A model generated the notes under the pieces. That model saw only the letters and a list, made by a program, of their open reading frames with translations. It had not been told where the DNA came from and made no database searches. Source: Sphingomonas sp. (lineage in GTDB: Bacteria; Pseudomonadota; Alphaproteobacteria; Sphingomonadales; Sphingomonadaceae). From it: DNA of 64,000 nucleotides. Made by a program: the position numbers and the translations under genes. This document shows, piece after piece, positions 1-6,995 of this stretch. The stretch spans positions 248,001 to 312,000 of the forward strand of contig JAFOMG010000006.1 in the NCBI GenBank assembly GCA_017418975.1. The letters run 5' to 3'. The stretch's first letter is position 1. The number at the start of each line of letters is the position of its first letter.

Positions 1-1031
1 TCACCCGCCATCTCGAGCCCGACCTGAAATATGTGGAGAGCACCACCCGCGCGATCGCGAAGACGCTGCGCCGCGGCCAGCTCGTCATCCTCGAATCGAC
101 CACCTATCCCGGCACCACCGCCGAGGTGATGCAGCCGATCCTCGAGGAAACCGGCCTCGTCGCCGGCAAGGACTTCTTCCTCGCCTATTCGCCCGAGCGC
201 GAGGACCCCGGCAACCCGACCTATTCGACCACCAAGATCCCGAAAGTGGTCGGCGCCGACGACGGCGTGTCCGCGGCGCTCGCGCTTTCGGTCTATCGCC
301 ACATCGTCCCCCAGGCGATCCAGGTCTCGTCCGCCGCCACGGCGGAGGCGGTGAAGATCACGGAGAACGTGTTCCGCGCCGTCAACATCGCGCTGATCAA
401 CGAGCTCAAGCTCATCTTCACCGCGATGGACATCGACGTGTGGGAAGTGATCGACGCGGCGAAATCCAAGCCGTTCGGCTTCATGCCCTTCTATCCCGGC
501 CCGGGCCTGGGCGGGCACTGCATCCCGATCGACCCCTTCTACCTCACCTGGAAGGCGCGCGAGTATAACCAGCACACCAAGTTCATCGAGCTCGCCGGAC
601 AGATCAACGCGGACATGCCCCAGCACGTCGTCCGCGTCCTCGCCGACACGATGGATGCCCGTTTCGGCCGGGGCCTGCGCGGCGCGCGCATCCTGGTGCT
701 GGGCGTGGCCTACAAGAAGAATGTCGAGGATATCCGGGAGAGCCCGTCGCTCCGCCTGATGGAGATGATCGAGGCACGCGGCGCCACCGCCGACTTCCAC
801 GATCCCCATGTCGCCCAGATCGACAACACCCGCGAGCATCCGACGCTCAACTTCCGCCACGGCGTGGCGTGGGACGCGGCGGAGATCGGGAATTATGACG
901 CGGTGCTGATCGCCACCGATCACGACGCGGTCGATTACGGCGCGCTGGTCGATGCGGCGAAGCTGGTGATCGACACGCGCAACGCCTGCGGCAAGGCGGG
1001 CATCGCCTCGGACAAGGTGGTCCGGGCTTGA
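1..1031 (+). CDS. UDP-N-acetyl-hexosamine 6-dehydrogenase, WbpA-like (5' truncated by window)
   Basis: NAD-dependent nucleotide-sugar dehydrogenase that oxidises C6 of a UDP-HexNAc to a uronic acid in the cytoplasm. The frame is open from the first bases (read from base 3), so the start and most of the N-terminal Rossmann domain lie outside the window. Visible are the middle helical domain and the catalytic cysteine motif GPGLGGHCIPIDPFYLTWKA around 500-555, then the C-terminal UDP-binding domain with the motif GVAYKKNVEDIRESPS. The wording of these motifs resembles Pseudomonas WbpA (UDP-GlcNAc dehydrogenase) more than glucose dehydrogenases, whose motif reads GGSCFPKD. It converges on galU with a 70 bp gap. 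A different HexNAc substrate is possible. Confidence 0.88.
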   Translation, partial: TRHLEPDLKYVESTTRAIAKTLRRGQLVILESTTYPGTTAEVMQPILEETGLVAGKDFFLAYSPEREDPGNPTYSTTKIPKVVGADDGVSAALALSVYRHIVPQAIQVSSAATAEAVKITENVFRAVNIALINELKLIFTAMDIDVWEVIDAAKSKPFGFMPFYPGPGLGGHCIPIDPFYLTWKAREYNQHTKFIELAGQINADMPQHVVRVLADTMDARFGRGLRGARILVLGVAYKKNVEDIRESPSLRLMEMIEARGATADFHDPHVAQIDNTREHPTLNFRHGVAWDAAEIGNYDAVLIATDHDAVDYGALVDAAKLVIDTRNACGKAGIASDKVVRA

Positions 1032-1101
1032 TCCCGGGCCGCCTGGCCGCGGCATAGGGCGTCACCCGCCGTCACCGCGGCCCGGAAGCGCGATCCTCGG
1101 C

Positions 1102-1974
1102 TCAGCCGGCGCAGCGGCTGGCCACGAACGCGCGGATTGCCGGCGCCATGTCCTCGCGTTCCAGCGCCACGGCGATATTGGCCTGGATGAAGCCTGCCTT
1201 GTCGCCGCAATCATAGCGCACGCCGTCGAAGGTGACGCCGTGGAAACGCTGGCCGCCGATCATCTGCGCCATCGCATCCGTCAGCTGGATCTCGCCGCCG
1301 GCACCCTTCTCCTGCTTCTCGAGCAGGCGCATCACCTCGGGCTGCAGGATATACCGGCCGATCACCGAGAGGTTCGAGGGCGCGGTGCCCGGGGCCGGCT
1401 TCTCGACCAGCCCCTTCACCTCGGTCAGCGCGCCATCCCGCGCGCCGGGCGTGATGATGCCATAGCGATGGGTCTGGTCGTCGGGGACGATCTCGGCGCA
1501 GATCAGGTTGCCGCCCACCTGATTATACGCGTCGACCATCTGCTTCAGGCAGCCGGGCCGGCCCATCATGAAGTCGTCGGCGAGCAGCACGGCGAAGGGC
1601 TCGTCCCCCACGATGTCGCGGGCGCACCAGACGGCGTGCCCCAGGCCCATCGGCTCCTGCTGGCGGACATAGGCGACCGCGCCGGGCTTCAGCCGGGTCG
1701 CATCGAGAAGCTCGAGCGACTTGCCGCGCGCCGACATGGTCGTCTCGAGCTCATAGGCGATGTCGAAATGATCCTCGATCGCGCTCTTGCCGCGACCGGT
1801 CACGAAGATCATCTGCTCGATGCCGGCCTCCAGCGCCTCGTCGACGGCATATTGGATCAGCGGGCGATCGACGACCGGCAGCATCTCCTTGGGCAGCGCC
1901 TTGGTAGCGGGCAGGAAGCGGGTACCCAGACCGCCCACGGGAAACACGGCCTTGCGCAGCGGCTTGATGGTCAT
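1102..1974 (-). CDS. galU: UTP--glucose-1-phosphate uridylyltransferase
   Basis: Makes UDP-glucose from glucose-1-phosphate and UTP, the precursor for UDP-glucuronate (ugd lies at 54520) and for glucosylation of surface polymers. The 290-residue product has the N-terminal nucleotidyltransferase signature VGGLGTRFLPATKALPKEML and the downstream sugar-binding stretch with LVEKP. The ATG at 1974 is chosen because the conserved domain begins seven residues later; the frame extends 20 codons further upstream without conserved sequence. An 81 bp gap separates it from the M48 protease gene on the same strand. Length and motifs fit bacterial GalU well. Confidence 0.95.
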   Translation of the reverse strand: MTIKPLRKAVFPVGGLGTRFLPATKALPKEMLPVVDRPLIQYAVDEALEAGIEQMIFVTGRGKSAIEDHFDIAYELETTMSARGKSLELLDATRLKPGAVAYVRQQEPMGLGHAVWCARDIVGDEPFAVLLADDFMMGRPGCLKQMVDAYNQVGGNLICAEIVPDDQTHRYGIITPGARDGALTEVKGLVEKPAPGTAPSNLSVIGRYILQPEVMRLLEKQEKGAGGEIQLTDAMAQMIGGQRFHGVTFDGVRYDCGDKAGFIQANIAVALEREDMAPAIRAFVASRCAG

Positions 1975-2054
1975 TCGAGAAGCGCCTCTTCGGATCAATC
2001 GGGCGCCCATAACGACGGGTAAGCCGTTTCGCAATTATGTCCGAATCGATCCGA

Positions 2055-3107
2055 TCAGCGGCTGCGGATCAGGATGGACTGCCAGTCGCCGTCGAGCGGC
2101 GCGCCACGCTCCGCCAGACTCGCCGGAATGATCGGGCGGGCGGAGATCCCCTCGACCTTGGCGGCCTCCGCCTCCAATGTGGCGACCCGGTCGCGCCAGG
2201 CCGGATGCGAGCGGCTGCGCAGGACACCGCCCGCCTTGCTCGGACCGAAACTCCGCCAGAACGCGATCGGCGCGCGAACCGGATAGTTCGCGTTGGCGAG
2301 CAGATATACCGAGAGCAGGTCGGCCTGCACCTCGGTCTGGCGGAAATACTTCACATTGCCGCCAAATCCGGCCAGCAGGCCATAGGCGACGCCCCGCGCC
2401 TCCAGCCGCTCGCGGTGGTGCAGGATGTTGTGCGCGAATTCGTGCGCGATCACCGCGGCGAGCTGGTCGTCCGGATAGTCGTCGAGGAAACCGGAGCCGA
2501 TTTGCACCATTGTGCCGTCGGCGGAAGCGCCGAAACCGCCATCCAGCTCCAGTTCGAAGCGCGACCTGCAGGCCGGCACCGACCGGAGCGTGAGACGGAC
2601 GGGAGCACCGGCGCGCAGCACATCGACCGCGACGGGCTCGCCGATGGGGAGCGCGGCAATGGCCTGCTGGGCGGCCACCAGCCGGTCCGTCGTGCCCGGC
2701 CGCCCGGCGAGCCCCGCGATCTCGATCGATCCGATCCGCACAAGGGCATCATCGCTCCGCAGGCCGGCCTTCTCGGCCGGGCCGCCCGCGACGATTCCCT
2801 CCACCGCCACCGGCGTCGGGAAGCCGAAATGCTTCCGCGCCGATTCGCGCCTGGCGGCATCGAACTGGTCGAGCGTATGGAGCTGCATGCCGGTCCCGGC
2901 CTCCAGCCGGTCGCAAAGCGGCGCGTTCGAAACCGCGAGCTTCCAGCCAATGCTCGCCACCCGCAGATCCGCCGCGCGCACCGTCTCGAAGAGCGCGCCG
3001 TCGTCCGCACGCGCGGACGCTCCCCAAAGGGCCAGCGGGGCGCAGCTGACGGCCAGCAGGCCAAGACGGCGGACACGCCGCCCGCGAACGCGGAACAGGA
3101 ATCTCAT
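2055..3107 (-). CDS. secreted M48-family metalloprotease with PDZ domain
   Basis: 350 residues. An arginine-rich N-terminus and a hydrophobic stretch ending in ASARA look like a signal peptide (about residues 1-34). A PDZ-like region follows (about 95-165, with GIVAGGPAEKAGLRSDD), then an M48 peptidase core with the zinc motif HEFAHNILHH near residue 222 and a probable third ligand glutamate in QTEVQAD near residue 258. The family includes periplasmic quality-control proteases; the substrate here is unknown. It is transcribed towards galU. The 5' side faces a 425 bp intergenic stretch, so it probably has its own promoter there. A role in envelope maintenance next to the export genes is inference. 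Confidence 0.85.
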   Translation of the reverse strand: MRFLFRVRGRRVRRLGLLAVSCAPLALWGASARADDGALFETVRAADLRVASIGWKLAVSNAPLCDRLEAGTGMQLHTLDQFDAARRESARKHFGFPTPVAVEGIVAGGPAEKAGLRSDDALVRIGSIEIAGLAGRPGTTDRLVAAQQAIAALPIGEPVAVDVLRAGAPVRLTLRSVPACRSRFELELDGGFGASADGTMVQIGSGFLDDYPDDQLAAVIAHEFAHNILHHRERLEARGVAYGLLAGFGGNVKYFRQTEVQADLLSVYLLANANYPVRAPIAFWRSFGPSKAGGVLRSRSHPAWRDRVATLEAEAAKVEGISARPIIPASLAERGAPLDGDWQSILIRSR

Positions 3108-3532
3108 GCTGCTTTCCTACGGCGCCGCGATGCCGATGCCAAATCTCCGCGACCTTTCCCGACATCATCCGCGCGAGCTACGGAAAGGAATGGATTTTTT
3201 GCAGCGCACCCACGTCAAACGATCGACGAAGCAACAAAAACGTAACATGAAATTCGCTCTAGTCGTTGCGAAACAAGATCAATTCGCCAATGACGCTTCA
3301 TTAACCCCTTGGCGATATTGGTGCGGCGCGTTAAGGACGGTTCCGCAACCACTCGGTGCGGGTCGCCCGGGGCACGTATCGATGAGTCTGGGCCAACCGG
3401 ACCGGTGTTGCTAATGGATCACGTCGAGAACTTTCTCGCCGGGGCCAGGTTTGAGGTGTTGCGGCTGGATGGGTCCTGTGTCATAGGGCTGTTCGACGAG
3501 AGCACCAGAGCTCGAAAGAGGGAGAAAAGAGA
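3108..3532. other. intergenic region with divergent promoters expected
   Basis: 425 bp without a convincing gene. It separates the minus-strand protease gene from the plus-strand small membrane protein gene. The first half is noticeably more A+T-rich than the surroundings (runs of A and T near 3190-3300), as expected for promoter DNA. I could not fix a -35/-10 pair with confidence. The long leader before 3533 may carry regulatory structure, but no clear riboswitch or terminator was seen. Confidence 0.5.
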
Positions 3533-3766
3533 GTGTTCACTAAGCTTCTTACGGCTGCTGCTATCGCGTCGATGGCAACCGCCCCTGTTCTGGCCGCTCC
3601 GACGAGCGCGTCCAAGCTGTCGCTGTCGGGCGTCCGCGCTTCGACCGCGAGCTCGAAGAAGAGCGAGCTGGCTCCGGCCGTCCTGATCGGCGTTCTCGCG
3701 ACCGTCGCCATCATCGGCGGCGCCGTGATCCTCGCGGACAGCGACGACTCGCCCAAGAGCCCGTAG
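3533..3766 (+). CDS. small exported or membrane protein of unknown function
   Basis: 77 residues, GTG start preceded by a purine-rich ribosome binding region (GAGGGAGAAAAGAGA). The N-terminus is a clear signal peptide (MFTKLLTAAAIASMATAPVLA), followed by a Ser/Thr/Ala-rich linker with two lysines, one hydrophobic segment (about residues 47-68) and an acidic tail, DSDDSPKSP. The topology suggests either a single-span inner-membrane protein with signal-peptide cleavage or a hairpin. A strong rho-independent terminator follows 27 bp after the stop, so it is a monocistronic and probably abundant transcript. No function is recognised. It lies just upstream of the export genes, so a link to polysaccharide secretion is possible but unproven. 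Confidence 0.75.
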   Translation: MFTKLLTAAAIASMATAPVLAAPTSASKLSLSGVRASTASSKKSELAPAVLIGVLATVAIIGGAVILADSDDSPKSP

Positions 3767-3792
3767 TCTCGGCTGCTCGATAGAGTTAGGAA

Positions 3793-3820
3793 GTGGCGGC
3801 CCCTGGCCGCCACTTTTTTA
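3793..3820 (+). terminator. rho-independent terminator after the small membrane protein gene
   Basis: A perfect 9 bp stem, GTGGCGGCC / GGCCGCCAC, with a 3-base loop is followed directly by six T. It ends the transcript of 3533-3766 and also argues against starting the next gene at 3793, where the frame is already open. Confidence 0.93.
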
Positions 3821-3948
3821 TGTGCGGCGTGCGCGCCGCCATTCCATTGACACCGCCGCACCGGCGGGACCGGATTTCCGGCCTTCCGCGCGCCCGGCCA
3901 TCTTCCTCGGATGGCGATGCGTACGCGGTGTGCTATGACCGCAAGGCA

Positions 3949-4719
3949 ATGGTTTTCAAGCTACTTTCCCGAAAGAGCGCCCCGCCGCCCGCCCCGGCGG
4001 CAATACCCGCCGGCATGCGCATCTATGCCGTGGGCGACATTCATGGCTGCGACCTGCTCCTCGACCGGCTGCTCCAGCGCATCGACGCGGACGATGCCGC
4101 GCGCGGCCCCGCCACCTCGCAACTGATCTTCCTGGGCGACCTGGTCGATCGCGGCCCCGCCTCGGCCCAGGTCGTCGAGCGGCTGATCGCCCTTCGCGAG
4201 CAGCGCCCCGACACCCGCTTCCTGCTCGGCAACCACGAGGAGATCTTCCTGCGGGCGATCGAGAATGATGCGCGGATCCTGCCCCTGTTCTGCCGCATCG
4301 GCGGACGGGAGACGGGGCTCAGCTATGGCATTCCCGAGGACGTGTACAATGCCGCGGGCTATGCCGAGCTGGCCGCGCTGCTGCGCGAGGCCGTGCCCGA
4401 ACACCATATCGCCTTCCTCAAGAGCTTCGAGGACATGATCGTCATCGGCGACTATGCCTTTGTCCATGCGGGCGTGCGCCCCGGCCGCGCGCTGGACCAT
4501 CAGCGCACCAGCGACCTGCGCTGGATCCGCGACGAATTCCTCGACTTTCGCGGCCAGTTCGACAAACTTATCGTGCACGGGCACACCATCACGAGCGACG
4601 TGGAATCATTACCCAATCGCATCGGCCTCGATACCGGAGCCTATGCCAGCGGCATTCTTTCGGCCATGGGGTTCGAGCGCGACGAGCGCTGGGTCCTTCA
4701 AGCCGGCCCCGAAGCCTGA
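3949..4719 (+). CDS. PPP-family metallophosphoesterase (serine/threonine phosphatase-like)
   Basis: 256 residues from the ATG at 3949; the frame is open upstream to 3793 but that stretch contains the terminator of the previous gene. All metal-binding motifs of the family are present in order: GDIHGCD (about 28-34), GDLVDRG (about 63-69), GNHE (about 94-97) and HGHT (about 210-213). Members dephosphorylate proteins or small phosphoesters such as diadenosine tetraphosphate. Gene order, just before the polymerase-like, Wza and Wzc genes, makes removal of phosphate from the Wzc kinase or a pathway protein a reasonable idea, but Wzb-type phosphatases belong to a different fold. The substrate is unknown. 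Confidence 0.82.
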   Translation: MVFKLLSRKSAPPPAPAAIPAGMRIYAVGDIHGCDLLLDRLLQRIDADDAARGPATSQLIFLGDLVDRGPASAQVVERLIALREQRPDTRFLLGNHEEIFLRAIENDARILPLFCRIGGRETGLSYGIPEDVYNAAGYAELAALLREAVPEHHIAFLKSFEDMIVIGDYAFVHAGVRPGRALDHQRTSDLRWIRDEFLDFRGQFDKLIVHGHTITSDVESLPNRIGLDTGAYASGILSAMGFERDERWVLQAGPEA

Positions 4720-4777
4720 CCAAAGACGTACCGGTCGACATTGACCGCCTGACAACGAAGCCAGCGGAAGGGTAGTC

Positions 4778-6190
4778 ATGCAAAGCGCCTTCATCACGGA
4801 CCTGCGGAAGAATTACCCGATCTGGGTCCTGTCGGCCTTTGTCGTCATTGCCTTCCTCACCGGTGGCGGCAGCCGCAGCGACATTGCCTCGCTGGTCTTC
4901 CTGCGCCCGGTCGCCGCCCTGTTCCTCATCACCGGCCTGTGGGGCCTCACCCGCGAGCAGCTGAACGGCCACCGCTTCCTGTTCGCCTTCGCCGCCGCCT
5001 GCGTCCTGTGGCTCGCGCTGCAGCTGGTGCCGCTGCCCCCCGCCCTCTGGCAGGCGCTGCCCGGCCGCGGACTGGCCGCCGATGTCGACAAGGCCGCCGG
5101 GATCTCCGTGTGGCGCCCGCTCAGCCTGGTGCCCTGGCGCACCTGGAACGCGCTCTTCTCGCTGCTCGTGCCGCTGACCGCACTGGTCTGGGCCGTACGC
5201 TGCAGGCCGCAATTGCAGCCCCGGCTGCTGCTGGTCATCATCGCGCTGGCGGGCGTGAGCGCGGTGCTGGGCATGCTCCAGTTTTCCGGGGCCCCGGGCA
5301 ATGCCTTCTATCTCTACCGCATCACGAACGGCGCGAGCGCGCCCGGGCTGTTCGCCAACCGCAACCACCAGGCGGCGCTGCTGACCGCGCTGTTCCCCCT
5401 CCTCGCCGCCTTTGCCTGTGCGGGCGTCGCCGATCGCCGCACCGCGGCCATCCGCGGCGGCATCGCACTCGGCATCGGCGCGATACTGGTGCCGCTGATC
5501 CTGCTCATCGGCTCGCGCGCCGGCGTGCTGCTGCTCGGCCTCGGCCTGGCCTGCGCCCTTTTCGTATATCGTTTCCCCAGGGCCGAGGCCGGGGTCTCGC
5601 GCCGCGCGAAGCTGACGACCATACTGGTCGCCGGCGGGGCGATCGCCCTTGTGGCGATCTCGATCCTGCTCTCGCGCGCCTCAGCCATCCAGCGCCTCGT
5701 CGATTCGAGCGGCCGCGACGACGAACGCTGGCTCGCCTGGCAATCGGTGCGCGAGCTGGTTCCGAGCTATTTCCCGTTCGGGTCGGGCGCCGGCTCTTTC
5801 GAGGACGTCTATCGGATAGTCGAGCAGAACGCGCTCCTCACCCGCACCTATTTCAACCATGCGCACAATGACTGGATCGAAGTGCTGGTGACCGACGGCC
5901 TGCCGGCATTGCTCCTGCTGTTGGCCGCCGCGGTGGGCTGGGCCATCGCCGTCTTCGGCATGCTGCGCAGGAGGCACCAGACTTCCCGCTCGGAAGTGCT
6001 GGCGCAGGCCGGGGCCGCGGTGGTGCTGATGCTGGCGACCGCGAGCGCGGTCGATTATCCGCTGCGCACGCCGTCGCTTGGCGTCCTGCTCGTAATCGCG
6101 GCAGTCTGGATGTCTAATGCGACGTCCCGGTCGATTTCGGAGCCGGATGTAACGCATCGGCAACGCAAGCACCGTAGCCGGCCCGTTTAG
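4778..6190 (+). CDS. O-antigen ligase / Wzy-type polymerase-like membrane protein
   Basis: 470 residues with about ten to twelve hydrophobic segments spread through the protein. It has the family's short GSRAG motif after a central membrane segment, and a large hydrophilic loop (about residues 305-370) ending in FNHAHNDWIEVL, which matches the Wzy_C/WaaL 'HND..E' signature. These inner-membrane proteins join undecaprenyl-linked repeat units (Wzy) or move finished chains to an acceptor (WaaL). A good ribosome binding site (GGAAGGG) precedes the ATG. It lies directly upstream of wza and wzc, as the polymerase-like gene does in sphingan clusters. A second, unrelated polymerase-like protein is encoded at 18309-19487, so which one acts on this polymer is open. 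Confidence 0.83.
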   Translation: MQSAFITDLRKNYPIWVLSAFVVIAFLTGGGSRSDIASLVFLRPVAALFLITGLWGLTREQLNGHRFLFAFAAACVLWLALQLVPLPPALWQALPGRGLAADVDKAAGISVWRPLSLVPWRTWNALFSLLVPLTALVWAVRCRPQLQPRLLLVIIALAGVSAVLGMLQFSGAPGNAFYLYRITNGASAPGLFANRNHQAALLTALFPLLAAFACAGVADRRTAAIRGGIALGIGAILVPLILLIGSRAGVLLLGLGLACALFVYRFPRAEAGVSRRAKLTTILVAGGAIALVAISILLSRASAIQRLVDSSGRDDERWLAWQSVRELVPSYFPFGSGAGSFEDVYRIVEQNALLTRTYFNHAHNDWIEVLVTDGLPALLLLLAAAVGWAIAVFGMLRRRHQTSRSEVLAQAGAAVVLMLATASAVDYPLRTPSLGVLLVIAAVWMSNATSRSISEPDVTHRQRKHRSRPV

Positions 6191-6194
6191 GCAA

Positions 6195-6210
6195 TTGTGC
6201 TGGCGCACAA
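6195..6210. promoter_or_regulatory. inverted repeat TTGTGC-N4-GCACAA upstream of wza
   Basis: In the 63 bp between the polymerase-like gene and wza lies a perfect 6 bp inverted repeat with a 4-base centre, extended by partial AATT symmetry. It could be an operator for wza/wzc expression or simply an RNA hairpin. No regulator is assigned. Confidence 0.35.
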
Positions 6211-6253
6211 ATTAGACGTGGGCTAGAGACCCGAGAACTTTGCAGGGAAGATT

Positions 6254-6973
6254 ATGGGCGGGCGTTTTTTACTGATGGTCCTCGCGGCGGCGTTGCTCGG
6301 GGGTTGTGTGGGCCGTACCCAGCTGACGGGTAGTGCGAAGCTGCAAGTCGTTGATGCATCGAGCATGCCGGCCCCCACGCGCAACGACTTGTTCGCCAGC
6401 GACCGGCCTTATCTGATCGGTCCGTTCGACAAGCTGAAGATCGACGTTTTCGGCATTCCCGAGCTGAGCACCAAGGAAGTTCAGACCGACGCCAGCGGCC
6501 GCATCTCCTTCCCGCTCGCCGGCACGATCGAAGCCGCGGGACATACCCCGGGCGAGGTCGAGACCCTGCTCGAGCAGCGCCTGCGCGAGCGCTTCATTCG
6601 CGATCCCCAGGTCACCGTGAACCTCATGGAAACGGTGAGCCAGGTGATCACGGTCGATGGCCAGGTGCGCGAGCCCGGCCTCTATCCGGTGATCGGCCGC
6701 ATGACCCTGATGCGCGCCGTCGCGACGGCCAAGGGCACCACCGAATTCGCCAAGCTCGACGACGTCGTGATCTTCCGCACCGTGAACGGGCAGAAGATGG
6801 CGGCCCTCTACAACCTCAAGGCGATCCGCCAGGGCGCCTATGACGATCCGGAAGTGTTCGCCAACGACGTGGTCGTCGTGGGCGATTCCCCGGCGCGGCG
6901 CCTCTTCAAGGACATCCTCACCTCCTCGTCTCTGCTGATCGGGCCGCTCGTGGTCCTGCTGCAGAACCTGTGA
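6254..6973 (+). CDS. wza: outer-membrane polysaccharide export lipoprotein (Wza/GelD type)
   Basis: 239 residues. A lipobox, LLGGC, at the end of a short hydrophobic signal marks it as a lipoprotein. A polysaccharide biosynthesis/export domain begins about residue 50 (YLIGPFDKLKIDVFGIPELS), followed by an SLBB-like beta-grasp region (VDGQVREPGLYPVIG). Wza-family proteins form the outer-membrane channel for polymers delivered by the Wzy/Wzc machinery. It is shorter than E. coli Wza (about 379 residues) because it has only one SLBB-type region, like the sphingan exporters. The ATG follows a GGGAAG ribosome binding site, and wzc begins 22 bp after the stop, so the two are one transcription unit. 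Confidence 0.93.
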   Translation: MGGRFLLMVLAAALLGGCVGRTQLTGSAKLQVVDASSMPAPTRNDLFASDRPYLIGPFDKLKIDVFGIPELSTKEVQTDASGRISFPLAGTIEAAGHTPGEVETLLEQRLRERFIRDPQVTVNLMETVSQVITVDGQVREPGLYPVIGRMTLMRAVATAKGTTEFAKLDDVVIFRTVNGQKMAALYNLKAIRQGAYDDPEVFANDVVVVGDSPARRLFKDILTSSSLLIGPLVVLLQNL

Positions 6974-6995
6974 GCTTCCGAATTTAGGACCTGAA

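Noticed and set aside
3793..3948. N-terminal extension of the phosphoesterase
   Set aside because: It contains a perfect terminator hairpin with a T tract and shows no conserved sequence.
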